Source of the DNA: Methylovulum sp.
GTDB taxonomy: Bacteria > Pseudomonadota > Gammaproteobacteria > Methylococcales > Methylomonadaceae
Direction: 5' to 3'
Assembly (NCBI RefSeq): GCF_028687615.1
Contig: NZ_JAQTZU010000013.1
Coordinates: 42,058 to 106,057, forward strand
DNA length: 64,000 nt
Shown: positions 1-8,536 of the stretch, in pieces
Layout of the letters: the number at the start of each line of letters is the position of its first letter
Position numbering within the stretch: position 1 is the first letter of the stretch
Position numbers and translations under genes: made by a program
Notes under the pieces: generated by a model
The model's input: only the letters and a program-made list of their open reading frames with translations
Told to the model about the DNA's origin: nothing
Databases searched by the model: none

Positions 1-127
1 TCTAAATCAGATGACAATATGACAAAACAAAATACTATTCGTGGCTAAGTTCCTTGTGGAAGGAATATTTGCTAAGGCAACACTATTACAATCCCATAAG
101 TTATTTATTTTTAAGGTGAATAATCCA

Positions 128-478
128 ATGACACAATCCAGTGGCTTTGCAAAACTTTCAACCGCAGCGTTGCGTTCAATAAGCGGCGTGTCCATGTCAA
201 TATTTTTGTTGTGTTCTGGCTGCGCCAGTGTCGGACATGAGTTTCCGGCCGGTCAAGTGCAGTCTATCCATATTGGAGAAACCACACAAAACGATGTTTT
301 CACCACCTTTGGTTCGCCCTGGCGGACGGGCATTGAAAACGGTTTAAAAACCTGGACGTATGGAAATTATTACGTTAGCGCGTTTGGCGAAAACCAGGCC
401 GAAGATTTGGTCATTAAATTCGACAAACATGGGGTGGTGAGTTCTTATAATTACAATTCCACTAAGCGTGCTAAATAA
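128..478 (+). CDS. Small lipoprotein with SmpA/BamE-like domain
   Basis: A 116-residue exported lipoprotein, start chosen at the ATG preceded by AAGGTG; an upstream in-frame GTG at 41 has no such support. A hydrophobic stretch ends in a lipobox (LCSGC), so the mature protein would begin at that Cys and sit in the envelope. The rest (IHIGETTQNDVFTTFGSPWRTG) has the pattern of SmpA/BamE folds, in which a short helix-turn is followed by 'G.P' and then beta strands with an aromatic-rich middle (WTYGNYYV). BamE itself serves outer-membrane protein assembly; related small lipoproteins have other roles, so I do not assign bamE. It stands alone, converging on the next gene. Confidence 0.72.
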   Translation: MTQSSGFAKLSTAALRSISGVSMSIFLLCSGCASVGHEFPAGQVQSIHIGETTQNDVFTTFGSPWRTGIENGLKTWTYGNYYVSAFGENQAEDLVIKFDKHGVVSSYNYNSTKRAK

Positions 479-575
479 AACCGGCAGCCTATCCACTTCC
501 CCCCGCTGTTTTAACATGCGGAGCTAAAAATATTCTTTAGCTCTTTAGAATTTTGTCCATATTTTATCAAAGCCA

Positions 576-608
576 GACGGATAATTTCCCTTCAGAAGCT
601 TATCCGTC
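576..608. terminator. Hairpin between convergent genes
   Basis: A 9-bp perfect stem (GACGGATAA at 576-584 with TTATCCGTC at 600-608) lies between the lipoprotein gene and the oppositely oriented oxidoreductase, with a CCTTTT stretch just after it. It could end transcription from either side; no long T-run is present. Confidence 0.4.
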
Positions 609-620
609 CCATCGCCTTTT

Positions 621-2225
621 CTAGCCGTTGTTGATCATTGCCAACGCCACCGCTTCGGCAACTTTGATGCCATCCACTGCCGCCGATAAAATCCCCCCCG
701 CATACCCAGCGCCTTCACCCGCCGGATACAAACCTTGGGTATTGATGCTTTGATACTGTTCGTTGCGTTTGATTCGTATCGGTGACGACGTGCGTGTCTC
801 CACGCCCGTCAACACCGCATCGTGCATCGCAAAACCTTTGATTTTTTTGTCAAATGCGGGCAAGGCTTCACGTATCGCGGTGATGGCGTAGTCCGGCAAG
901 GCGGTGGACAAATCGCCCAACTGTACGCCTGGCGTGTACGAAGGCAACACGCTGCCGAATGTTGTGGACGCTTGCCCCGCGAGAAAATCGCCGACCAACT
1001 GGCCGGGTGCGTCGTAGCCTGCACCGCCCAGCACAAACGCCCGTTGTTCCCATTGGCTTTGAAAATCAATGCCCGCCAACGGATGGCCGGGATAATCGGC
1101 CGGCGTGATGCCGACGACGATGCCGCTGTTGGCGTTGCGTTCGTTGCGCGAATATTGGCTCATGCCATTGGTGACGACATGCCCCGCTTCGGAAGTCGCC
1201 GCCACCACGGTACCGCCCGGACACATGCAAAAGCTGTACACCGACCGCCCGTTCTGGCAATGATGCACCAATTTGTAATCCGCCGCGCCCAGCAACGGGT
1301 GTCCGGCGAAGCTGCCAAAGCGGCACGCATCGATCAACGATTGCGGATGTTCAATGCGAAAACCGACTGAAAACGGCTTGGCTTCCATGTACACACCCCG
1401 TTCGTACAGCATCTTGAAAGTGTCGCGGGCACTGTGCCCGACGGCAAACACGATATGGCGGCTGGTAAATGTTTCACCACCGGCAAGCGTTACGCCCTGC
1501 ACCTGCCCATCGACAATCTCCACATCTTCCACGCGGCTTTGGAACCGGATTTCGCCGCCCAAGGCTTCAATGCTGGCGCGTATATGTTCGACCATCGGCA
1601 CTAGCCGATAGGTGCCGATATGCGGTTTGCTGACATGCAGGATTTCCGGCGGCGCACCGGCTTTGACAAATTCGGTGAGGACTTTGCGTCCGTAATGGTT
1701 CGGGTCTTTGATTTGCGTGTACAACTTGCCATCGGAAAACGTCCCCGCGCCGCCTTCACCAAACTGCACATTCGATTCTGGATTGAACACGCGCTTGCGC
1801 CACAGGCCAAACGTATCTTTGGTGCGTTCGCGTACTTCCTTGCCGCGTTCTAAAATCAAGGGCTTAAAACCCATTTGCGCGAGGATCAAACCGACAAACA
1901 AACCACAAGGCCCCATGCCGATGACGATAGGGCGTTCCTGCAAATTTTGCGGCGCCTGGGTGACGAAGCGATACGTGGTGTCCGGCGTGGGCAGGATATG
2001 CGGATCATCCTGAAACCGCGCCAACACGTCGGCTTCGTCGGCAACGTCCACATCCAGCGTATACACCAGCAAAATATCGCTTCTTTTACGCGCATCAAAA
2101 GCTTGCCGGAACACGCTATGGCTGTTGAGTTGTGCAGGGCTGATCGCCAGACGCTCTAAAATGGCGGCGGTCAGTTCGGCGCCGCTGTGGTTTAACGGCA
2201 GTTTGAGTTCGGTGATTCTTAGCAT
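621..2225 (-). CDS. FAD-dependent oxidoreductase (COG2509 type)
   Basis: A 534-residue flavoprotein. After an N-terminal domain of about 95 residues comes a Rossmann FAD-binding motif (IVIGMGPCG, residues 101-108) and the family's long conserved stretch around FGEGGAGTFSDGKL. Near the C-terminus are GVETRTSSPIR and PAGEGAGYAGGI, which form the second half of the FAD site. The family is widespread and often annotated as NAD(P)/FAD-dependent dehydrogenase; its substrate is not established. It lies 99 bp downstream of rlmA on the same strand and may be read through from the regBA operon. Length and motifs are those of an intact member. Confidence 0.85.
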   Translation of the reverse strand: MLRITELKLPLNHSGAELTAAILERLAISPAQLNSHSVFRQAFDARKRSDILLVYTLDVDVADEADVLARFQDDPHILPTPDTTYRFVTQAPQNLQERPIVIGMGPCGLFVGLILAQMGFKPLILERGKEVRERTKDTFGLWRKRVFNPESNVQFGEGGAGTFSDGKLYTQIKDPNHYGRKVLTEFVKAGAPPEILHVSKPHIGTYRLVPMVEHIRASIEALGGEIRFQSRVEDVEIVDGQVQGVTLAGGETFTSRHIVFAVGHSARDTFKMLYERGVYMEAKPFSVGFRIEHPQSLIDACRFGSFAGHPLLGAADYKLVHHCQNGRSVYSFCMCPGGTVVAATSEAGHVVTNGMSQYSRNERNANSGIVVGITPADYPGHPLAGIDFQSQWEQRAFVLGGAGYDAPGQLVGDFLAGQASTTFGSVLPSYTPGVQLGDLSTALPDYAITAIREALPAFDKKIKGFAMHDAVLTGVETRTSSPIRIKRNEQYQSINTQGLYPAGEGAGYAGGILSAAVDGIKVAEAVALAMINNG

Positions 2226-2324
2226 GGCGTGGTGTTCAGAAGTGATTAGGGACGCAATGTAGCGTTAGTATTTTATCCGTATGGGGAATATTGTCTGCAG
2301 GAGGGGCTGGCGTAAGGAAGCCCG

Positions 2325-3170
2325 TCAGCACTGTTTCCGCGCCAAGGTCAAAATAAAATCGGTTTCTATAGCCAGTGTTTCCGGTTCGGCAAGGGCTTGC
2401 TGGGACTCTGGATTTGCCCGCCAAGCAAACGGTGTCATTTGCAGTAATGCGGCCCGTTCGTCACGGTTGGGTGTAATCCAGCGGCTAATGCGCTGGCTGG
2501 TTAAAAGTTCAAAGCCATCCGGTAACTCCGCCGCTTCGGCATGTTCTTTGACTTCGGCGTAAATGAAGTCTTTTAACTGGCTCAAATGGCGCGGGCCGGG
2601 CGTGACCAGCAAAAAGTGGCCGGCCGGTTTTAACACCCGTTGCAATTCGGCGGCGTTGGATGGCGCGAACACCCGCATCAAGACATCAAAATACTGGTCG
2701 GTGTATGGTAGGCGCTGTGCACTGGCGACGCAGTAGCGGGCCGCCGCGTCTTTTTTGGCGGCGGCGGCAATGGCGGCTTTGGCAATGTCCACGCCGTGCC
2801 GCTCAATTGTTTGTTCCGGCGGGCAATGCTGGCTGAGTTGGCGCAGGTAATAGCCTTCACCACAACCGACATCCAGCAAACGTAAAATTTGGGGTGCTGA
2901 ATAAGCGCAAATCAGCAAGGCAATGGCTTGTGCCAAGGGTTGGTAATAGCCCGCTTCCAAAAATGCCCGCCGCGCCGTGAGCATGGCTTTGTTGTCACCC
3001 GGCTCAGTGGAATGTTTGTGTTGCACGGGCAGTAAGTTGACATAGCCTTCGCGTGCCAAATCAAAACTGTGCCGATTGGCGCATTGGTAGGATTTTCCAG
3101 TGGGTGAAAAGGTGAGCGCGGTGGCGCAAATCGGGCAAATGTAGCCCGTCGCGGGAAGGTCATTGTTCAC
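2325..3170 (-). CDS. rlmA: 23S rRNA (guanine-N1)-methyltransferase RlmA type
   Basis: A 281-residue SAM-dependent methyltransferase. The N-terminus carries a zinc-ribbon (C12-P-I-C15 ... C30-x3-H34) that in this family recognises the rRNA hairpin, followed by FDLAREGYVNLLP, a signature of RlmA/RrmA proteins. Motif I of the SAM-binding fold is DVGCGEG at residues 100-106. RlmA(I) methylates G745 of 23S rRNA in E. coli. The gene starts 4 bp after the stop of regA, so it is the last tightly linked member of the regB-regA transcription unit; that link is positional and says nothing about shared function. Confidence 0.86.
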   Translation of the reverse strand: MNNDLPATGYICPICATALTFSPTGKSYQCANRHSFDLAREGYVNLLPVQHKHSTEPGDNKAMLTARRAFLEAGYYQPLAQAIALLICAYSAPQILRLLDVGCGEGYYLRQLSQHCPPEQTIERHGVDIAKAAIAAAAKKDAAARYCVASAQRLPYTDQYFDVLMRVFAPSNAAELQRVLKPAGHFLLVTPGPRHLSQLKDFIYAEVKEHAEAAELPDGFELLTSQRISRWITPNRDERAALLQMTPFAWRANPESQQALAEPETLAIETDFILTLARKQC

Positions 3171-3174
3171 GGAT

Positions 3175-3723
3175 TTATTCCCTGACCGGGCGTTTGTCCA
3201 GCTTTCTTTGCAAGGTCCGGCGGTGCATATTCAAAGCCCGTGCCGCAGCGGATATGTTGCCGTCGTATTGCATCAGCACTTTTTGCAGGTGTTCCCATTC
3301 CAGGCGTTTGACGGACAACGGGCTTTCGCTGATGGAGACGGACGCATCCCCTTCGTTTTTGTTAAGTGCGGCGACGATTTCATCGGCGTTGGCGGGTTTG
3401 GTCAAATAATGGATGGCGCCCAGTTTAATCGCTTCAACCGCAGTGGCGATGCTGGCAAACCCGGTCAACATGACGATTTGGGTGTTGTCGTCCAAGGAAA
3501 TCAGTTTTTTGACCAATTCCAGTCCAGATTCATAACCGATGCGCAAATCAATAACGGCAAATTCGGGCAGATTTTGTTCCGCCAAGGCAATGCCGTCGGT
3601 GACATTATTGGCGACCACGACTTCAAAATTGCGTTTTTCCAACGCGCCTTTCAACACCTTACAAAAAGTTTCGTCATCATCCACCAGCAATAAACGGGGC
3701 TTGTCCAATTCCTGTGCTGTCAT
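3175..3723 (-). CDS. regA: Redox response regulator, RegA/PrrA/ActR family
   Basis: A 182-residue response regulator. The receiver domain has the acidic pocket (D15, D16), the phosphoacceptor D59 in FAVIDLRIGYESGLEL, and the conserved threonine and lysine (MLTGFAS, LTKPAN). The C-terminus is a Fis-type helix-turn-helix (NISAAARALNMHRRTLQRKL), highly typical of RegA/PrrA/ActR, which control energy metabolism genes according to the redox state of the quinone pool. The short Pro-rich linker usual in RegA is replaced by a stretch rich in Glu and Ser (GDASVSISES). The gene overlaps the 3' end of regB by 47 bp, arguing for translational coupling with its kinase. Confidence 0.88.
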   Translation of the reverse strand: MTAQELDKPRLLLVDDDETFCKVLKGALEKRNFEVVVANNVTDGIALAEQNLPEFAVIDLRIGYESGLELVKKLISLDDNTQIVMLTGFASIATAVEAIKLGAIHYLTKPANADEIVAALNKNEGDASVSISESPLSVKRLEWEHLQKVLMQYDGNISAAARALNMHRRTLQRKLDKRPVRE

Positions 3724-5080
3724 CGTTTTGCTCTGTATTTAATAGGGGTATGGTTATTTCCACACAGGCGCCGCCTGAGTCGAGGTTGTACAAATTGATT
3801 TTACCGCCTAGGCGTTGGATTGTGGAATAAGTCAGGAATAGGCCAACCCCCAAGCCGCGTTTTTTGCTAATGACGGGATGTTGGCCGGTAAATTCGAGGA
3901 CTTCTGCGGGTAGGCCAGAGCCAAAATCGCGGACTTTGATGACCGCCTGTTGCAAATTCCAGTTGGCGTGAAATTCTATGCCTTTTTCGGCCGGGGAGGC
4001 TTCGGCGGCGTTGTTCAAAATATTAATGATGGAATGCGTGAGTGTACGTTCGGCAATAATCCGGGCATCGGTGTCCACATCAGGGTCGATGATAAAATTC
4101 AATTTGGCACTGGCCTTATGGGTGCGCCATTGTTTGATGACTTCGTCGATATACTCGATAAATAAGATCGCCCGCCCCGATTCGGCGCGTAATTCGCCCG
4201 CCGATGCCGACATCACCGACAAGGCCGATTTACAGCGGTCGATTTGTTGCTTCATGATCAGGGTTTTTTCATGCAGGTCGGGAAAACGGTGGATAGGGTA
4301 TTCCTGTTCCAACTCGTGCGCGACAATGGCGATAGTTCCCAACGGTGTGCCCATATCGTGCGCTGCACTGGCCGCCAAAGTGCCCAGCGCGACCACGCGT
4401 TCATCACGCAAGGCATTTTCCCTCGCTTCCGCCAGATTGCGTTCTTGGTTTCTTAGCGCGATTGCCAATTCCACGACAAAAAAAGCCACTAGCCCTGCGC
4501 TAAAAACAAAACCGAACCACATGCCGAAAATATGCAGGTTAAAATAATGTTTGTCGCTTAAGGCATGGGCTTGTTGCAACATCTCATAATTCATGCCGGA
4601 ATGCAGCAGATGCGGGTTGGGCGAATGGGGTTCTATGGCGGGCAGGGGAATGTTAAAAGCCATTAACACCGTGTACATGGACGTGGTGATGATCACCATA
4701 TACCAAGCGTAAGCCTGGGGCAGCATGATCGCGGTAATAATCACCGGCAATAAAAACACCCAGATAATCGGGTTCGACGCCCCGCCGGTCAGGTACAGCA
4801 AAGCCGTTATCGCGACCACATCCAATATCAGTTGGATGAAAATCTCCAGTTCGTTCACGGGGTCTTCGGCCTGCAAACGCAACGAGGTATAAAAATTCAA
4901 CCCGGCTATCATCAGCACCACCAGCCAAAGTTGCTTTTGCGGCAAATGGATGTTCAGGCCATAAGTCGAGAGGACAATCAGCACCGATTCGCTGGCTATC
5001 ATCAAATTTCTCAAAATAAACAGCCAGCGCAGGTTTTGCCGTGCCGAAAATTCCGATTTGGGGGAGACGTGTGAAAACAT
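3677..5080 (-). CDS. regB: Membrane redox sensor histidine kinase, RegB/PrrB family
   Basis: A 467-residue kinase with six predicted membrane segments in the first 205 residues, then a dimerisation/phosphoacceptor helix and ATPase domain. Family marks are the ubiquinone-sensing motif LTGGASNP (residues 97-104), the H-box SAAHDMGTPLGTI with H241, and a Cys at 283 (QQIDRCKSALS) at the place of the redox-active Cys of Rhodobacter RegB. The N box and G boxes (NILNNAAEAS, DFGSGLP, GLGVGLFL) are complete. It begins 6 bp after nnrS. RegB senses oxygen/quinone redox state and phosphorylates RegA; the neighbouring nnrS suggests nitric oxide or low oxygen metabolism as one output here. Confidence 0.9.
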   Translation of the reverse strand: MFSHVSPKSEFSARQNLRWLFILRNLMIASESVLIVLSTYGLNIHLPQKQLWLVVLMIAGLNFYTSLRLQAEDPVNELEIFIQLILDVVAITALLYLTGGASNPIIWVFLLPVIITAIMLPQAYAWYMVIITTSMYTVLMAFNIPLPAIEPHSPNPHLLHSGMNYEMLQQAHALSDKHYFNLHIFGMWFGFVFSAGLVAFFVVELAIALRNQERNLAEARENALRDERVVALGTLAASAAHDMGTPLGTIAIVAHELEQEYPIHRFPDLHEKTLIMKQQIDRCKSALSVMSASAGELRAESGRAILFIEYIDEVIKQWRTHKASAKLNFIIDPDVDTDARIIAERTLTHSIINILNNAAEASPAEKGIEFHANWNLQQAVIKVRDFGSGLPAEVLEFTGQHPVISKKRGLGVGLFLTYSTIQRLGGKINLYNLDSGGACVEITIPLLNTEQNDDSTGIGQAPFIAGG

Positions 5081-5086
5081 TGCGGC

Positions 5087-6262
5087 TTAGCCTTCTTGAC
5101 CGTCAATGCGGGCTTGGGTCAGGATTGGCAGGTAAATAAAGACAAACAAGGCAAACGCCGCCAGCCAGCACAGGCTTGAGGCATAAACAAACAAGTCATA
5201 GCCATTGGGCAGGGCGATGGGCAGGATCACCCGTAGCAGGGCGGCGATATTGATCAGGACAAACGCCAAGGCGATGGCGTTGGACACCCGCAACGCCCGT
5301 CCGGTATGGCCTAAAGCCACCCGTGCCATCATCCCTAAGGTGACCACGGCAATGCCGCCGACGGTAAAGGCATGCAAGGCCAGCGAGGCCGGGATCAGCG
5401 CGTATGCAGCCAGTGCGGTCAGAATAAATCCGGCGATGATCCAGACATAACCGATGTACAGCACCCACAATAAGGGGACATAGCGTATTCTTGGCACGTA
5501 CCAGCCAACGATCCGGGCCAGATTTGCCGACGCGGCAATAACGGCGGCTGATGCCAACCAGCCTCCAGAAATACCCGCCATTTGTAGTGCGAACACCAAC
5601 ACCGCGCTGGCAATCGAACCCGCTTCGAGCAACGGGTTTTTGATGATCAAAGTGCCGGAAATGGCGCGTTCGGTGAAAAAGGGATAAATGCGTCCGGCGA
5701 TCACCAGAATCAACACAATCAACGTCGCCAGAACCAGCTCAGTGCCTAAATTTGCGGAGGTTTCCAGCAAACCTAGGGTTTGTGCATGTATCAAGCCGTT
5801 GCCCAAAGCCAGCAACAACAAAATCCCGATAAAAACCAGATTGCGGTACTGTCGAGTACGCAAGACGGGTTTGCTGACGTGATAGGCCAGCAACGGCAAA
5901 AACGCAAAATCAACCACGGCTATCAAGGTATCCGGCAATAATCCCGCATAAAAGGGCAGGATACGCCCGTACAACCACAGCAAACACAAGCCCAGCAACT
6001 GGTCGCCCGATACTGTCGGCTGCCCCGTCCAGTTTTTGACGGCGGTCAGCAAAAACCCGGCAACCACGGCGACCGAATAACCCAACAACATTTCATGGGC
6101 ATGCCAGCCGTTCGCTGCGAAATAATTGGCGTGCACCCAATCGCCTTTAAAAATGGCGTTCCAGAGCAGGATCAACATCAGTGCGGAAAGCCCCGCCAGC
6201 AAGAAAAAAGCCCTAAATCCCAATGCCAACAGCGGGTATGCAAATCTATTTTTTGTATTCAT
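5087..6262 (-). CDS. nnrS: NnrS family membrane protein
   Basis: A 391-residue, about 12-segment membrane protein with the NnrS arrangement: an N-terminal LALGFRAFFLLAG, the NGWHAHEMLLGY motif whose His residues are conserved, and a later FTVGGIAVVTLGMMARVALGHTGR. NnrS proteins are haem- and copper-containing membrane proteins linked to nitric oxide stress in denitrifiers and pathogens. Its start overlaps the stop of the DUF455 gene by 4 bp (ATGA) and its stop lies 6 bp before regB, so all three are likely co-transcribed. No nitrite or nitric oxide reductase is encoded in the window. Confidence 0.88.
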   Translation of the reverse strand: MNTKNRFAYPLLALGFRAFFLLAGLSALMLILLWNAIFKGDWVHANYFAANGWHAHEMLLGYSVAVVAGFLLTAVKNWTGQPTVSGDQLLGLCLLWLYGRILPFYAGLLPDTLIAVVDFAFLPLLAYHVSKPVLRTRQYRNLVFIGILLLLALGNGLIHAQTLGLLETSANLGTELVLATLIVLILVIAGRIYPFFTERAISGTLIIKNPLLEAGSIASAVLVFALQMAGISGGWLASAAVIAASANLARIVGWYVPRIRYVPLLWVLYIGYVWIIAGFILTALAAYALIPASLALHAFTVGGIAVVTLGMMARVALGHTGRALRVSNAIALAFVLINIAALLRVILPIALPNGYDLFVYASSLCWLAAFALFVFIYLPILTQARIDGQEG

Positions 6263-7062
6263 GGCGACGAATTTTCCAACCAGTCCAATTCAGTATCTGA
6301 AAAGCCTGCAATTATACGCATTTCTCGGTTAAATGGGCCTTTTGGCCTACCACCTTGATAATATTGTTCAAGTAATTGTTGGTAATGGCTTTCCGGCTCC
6401 AAGCCTTGCTGCCGGCAGCACCATTTAAACCAGTACGAACCGCGCTCGACATGGCCCACCTCATCCGCCAATATCCGCTCTAACAACGCAACACTGGCGG
6501 CATCATCCAATTGTTTAAATTTACTGATAATCCCTGGGGTTACATCCAGGCCCCGCGCTTCCATGCAGCGCGGCACCAAGGCCAGACGTGCCAGCAAATC
6601 GCCGGAAGTTTCCCGCGCATGCTCCCATAAGCCACCATGCGCGGTTAATTCGCCATAAACCAAGCCCTGGGTTTGCAAGTGCCGGCAGATCAATTCAAAA
6701 TGTTGCGCCTCTTCATCGGCAATCAACAGCCAATCTTGATAAAATCCATCCGGTAGGCCGCGAAATCGGTACAGAATGTCCCAAGCCAGATAAATCGCCA
6801 TAAATTCGATATGGGCAATGGCGTGGAAAAACGCGCCGACACCGCCTTGTTGGGTCAATTTCCGGTTAGGGACTAAACGCGGCGGCAACAACACGGGCTT
6901 GCCTGGAAATTTCACGTTGCTGATGTCCGCCACCGGAAGCACCGACGCCAAGCTCAATTCACCACGGCTGAAACGCGCTTTGGCTTCATGCGTCAACGCC
7001 AATTTTTCGCCAATGTCCGTGTTATGCAAACACGCCTCGGCATAGTCAAACAGGTTATCCAT
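6259..7062 (-). CDS. DUF455 family ferritin-like protein
   Basis: A 267-residue protein with the spaced Glu/His pairs of a ferritin-like diiron four-helix bundle: HIEFMAIYL, ADEEAQHFELI, a central EARGLDVTP and ADEVGHVERG. These belong to the DUF455 family, some members of which are annotated as MiaE-like tRNA hydroxylases; the substrate of this branch is unknown. It is the first gene of the nnrS-regB-regA run. Its start codon is only 16 bp from that of the divergent VanZ gene and has no clear ribosome-binding site, so it may be leaderless or start slightly further in. Confidence 0.78.
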   Translation of the reverse strand: MDNLFDYAEACLHNTDIGEKLALTHEAKARFSRGELSLASVLPVADISNVKFPGKPVLLPPRLVPNRKLTQQGGVGAFFHAIAHIEFMAIYLAWDILYRFRGLPDGFYQDWLLIADEEAQHFELICRHLQTQGLVYGELTAHGGLWEHARETSGDLLARLALVPRCMEARGLDVTPGIISKFKQLDDAASVALLERILADEVGHVERGSYWFKWCCRQQGLEPESHYQQLLEQYYQGGRPKGPFNREMRIIAGFSDTELDWLENSSP

Positions 7063-7078
7063 GCTTATTAATTGTTAT

Positions 7079-7438
7079 ATGATTAGAATCTTAGAGTTGT
7101 TAGGCTTGCCCGCGTACTGCGGCTTGCTGTATTGGTTGTCCAACCAGCCGTCTTTACCCGCGCCGATGTGGTTTGTGGGCCAAGACAAACTATTTCACGC
7201 GGGAGCGTATTTTCTGCTGGCGGTGTCGGCCTGGTGCAATTTCCGCCACTTCGCCAAACCGCCTATTATACTAGCGGCGACGCTGATTGTTTTCAGCAGT
7301 TTATATGGCGCGAGCGATGAATGGCATCAAGCGTTTGTGCCTGGACGCACTTCATCTGTGTTGGATTGGTTGGCGGATACGGCGGGGGCGGGTTTGGCGG
7401 CGTTGGTGTTGCTGGGCTTGTCAAAATCTAAGGACTGA
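7079..7438 (+). CDS. VanZ-like membrane protein
   Basis: A 119-residue membrane protein of four predicted segments carrying the VanZ family signature: SDEWHQAFVPGRTSSVLDWLADTAGA. VanZ proteins include the teicoplanin-resistance VanZ, but most are uncharacterised envelope proteins, so no resistance role is implied. The start used is the second in-frame ATG, which gives the typical MIRILELLGLPAYCGLLYWLS beginning; an ATG 18 bp upstream exactly faces the start of the divergent DUF455 gene. The two divergent genes leave almost no room for a shared promoter region between them. Confidence 0.8.
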   Translation: MIRILELLGLPAYCGLLYWLSNQPSLPAPMWFVGQDKLFHAGAYFLLAVSAWCNFRHFAKPPIILAATLIVFSSLYGASDEWHQAFVPGRTSSVLDWLADTAGAGLAALVLLGLSKSKD

Positions 7439-7565
7439 CTTGACGACGACCCGTAGAGCGCGAAGCGAAAGGCACGAAAAACGCATCAAAGACCATGCCG
7501 GCAAGCAATTGATTATTAATGTGTTACTTGATAACGATAACGCCACGGGAACTTTAAAACCCCAC

Positions 7566-7937
7566 CTATTCCTGCACGATTTCCGTTTCAAGAAGCTGCA
7601 TTCGCGGCAACATTTGGCTTTCCGACCATTGTTTTAATGCCAACAAAACCGGTTCCAGGGTTTTGCCGAATTCTGTCATGGAATATTCCACTTTGGGAGG
7701 GACTTGGGCGTAGACTTTGCGCTCGATCAGGCCATCCCGCTCCAATTCCCGCAATTGGTTGGTCAACATACGCTGGGTCAATCCCGGCAATAGCCGGCGC
7801 AATTCGTTGAAACGGCGGGTTTCTTCCAAAACCCGAAAGAGGATAATCGCTTTCCATTTGCCGCCGATAAGATCCAATGCCGCTTCAACCGGGCAATTGG
7901 TATAGGCTGGGTGACGTTGTTTACGCATACCGAACAT
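7566..7937 (-). CDS. HxlR family transcriptional regulator
   Basis: A 123-residue winged-helix regulator. Typical HxlR features are the N-terminal Cys (TNCPVEAALDLIGGKWK, C15), the recognition region RFNELRRLLPGLTQRMLTNQLRELERDGLI, and the wing YAQVPPKVEYSMTEFG. In several members the N-terminal Cys senses reactive electrophiles or oxidants. The gene diverges from the MAPEG membrane enzyme gene 150 bp away, the usual arrangement of an HxlR regulator and its target, and a 12-bp inverted repeat lies in the gap. Confidence 0.88.
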   Translation of the reverse strand: MFGMRKQRHPAYTNCPVEAALDLIGGKWKAIILFRVLEETRRFNELRRLLPGLTQRMLTNQLRELERDGLIERKVYAQVPPKVEYSMTEFGKTLEPVLLALKQWSESQMLPRMQLLETEIVQE

Positions 7938-8002
7938 TCCAACAGTATCAAATAAGACACTATATACAATATTTGTGCGTACTGTTCAAAATAGCTTGTA
8001 GA

Positions 8003-8065
8003 CGTTAAAGTAAAGGCTCATTTCCTGACGCGCCCAATACCGCCGCCAGGATGTTTACTTTAACG
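8003..8065. promoter_or_regulatory. Inverted repeat between hxlR-type and MAPEG genes
   Basis: CGTTAAAGTAAA (8003-8014) and its exact complement TTTACTTTAACG (8054-8065) frame 39 bp just upstream of the MAPEG gene, whose start is at 8087. The placement in a divergent regulator/target gap suggests an operator pair for the HxlR protein. The wide spacing could also mean looping or a leader hairpin; no binding evidence is available. Confidence 0.45.
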
Positions 8066-8086
8066 ATATATTTTGAGGAGTATCCA

Positions 8087-8497
8087 ATGACCACCGCATT
8101 ATCGACCGAATTGTACTGGCTGACGTTGACGACCATCATGACGGCACTGATTTGGCTGCCTTACATTATCAACCGGCTGGTTGAACACAGCCCTTGGCCG
8201 GCCTTGATGAACCCGCAACCCGATTTGAGACCGGAAGCGAAATGGGCGGAACGCTTGATGCGGGCGCATGACAATGCCGTAGAGAACTTGGTCATCTTCG
8301 CCCCTTTAGTGCTGGCTTTGCAAATGACAGGAAGCTCCACGGCACTGACCGCAACAGCCTGTATCGTGTATTTCTTTACCCGCCTTTGCCACTTGCTGCT
8401 TTATACCTTTGGGGTTCCGTTGCTGCGTACCATCGCCTTTTTTATTGGCTTTTTATGCCAGATGGTGTTGGCATTGAGCATTCTGGGCGTTATTTAG
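8087..8497 (+). CDS. MAPEG family membrane protein
   Basis: A 136-residue, four-segment membrane protein. RAHDNAVENLVIFAPLVLAL contains the MAPEG signature (R-A-x-x-N-x-x-E-N) found in microsomal glutathione transferase and relatives, which use glutathione in detoxification or eicosanoid chemistry. Many bacterial members are only assumed to be glutathione-dependent. The start chosen is the ATG with GAGGAG 8 bp upstream; a more distant ATG at 8051 lies inside the inverted repeat and has no site. A divergent HxlR regulator likely controls it in response to electrophile or oxidative stress. Confidence 0.83.
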   Translation: MTTALSTELYWLTLTTIMTALIWLPYIINRLVEHSPWPALMNPQPDLRPEAKWAERLMRAHDNAVENLVIFAPLVLALQMTGSSTALTATACIVYFFTRLCHLLLYTFGVPLLRTIAFFIGFLCQMVLALSILGVI

Positions 8498-8536
8498 ACA
8501 TCATTGACGACAATAGAATTGGGCGTAGATACTAAA

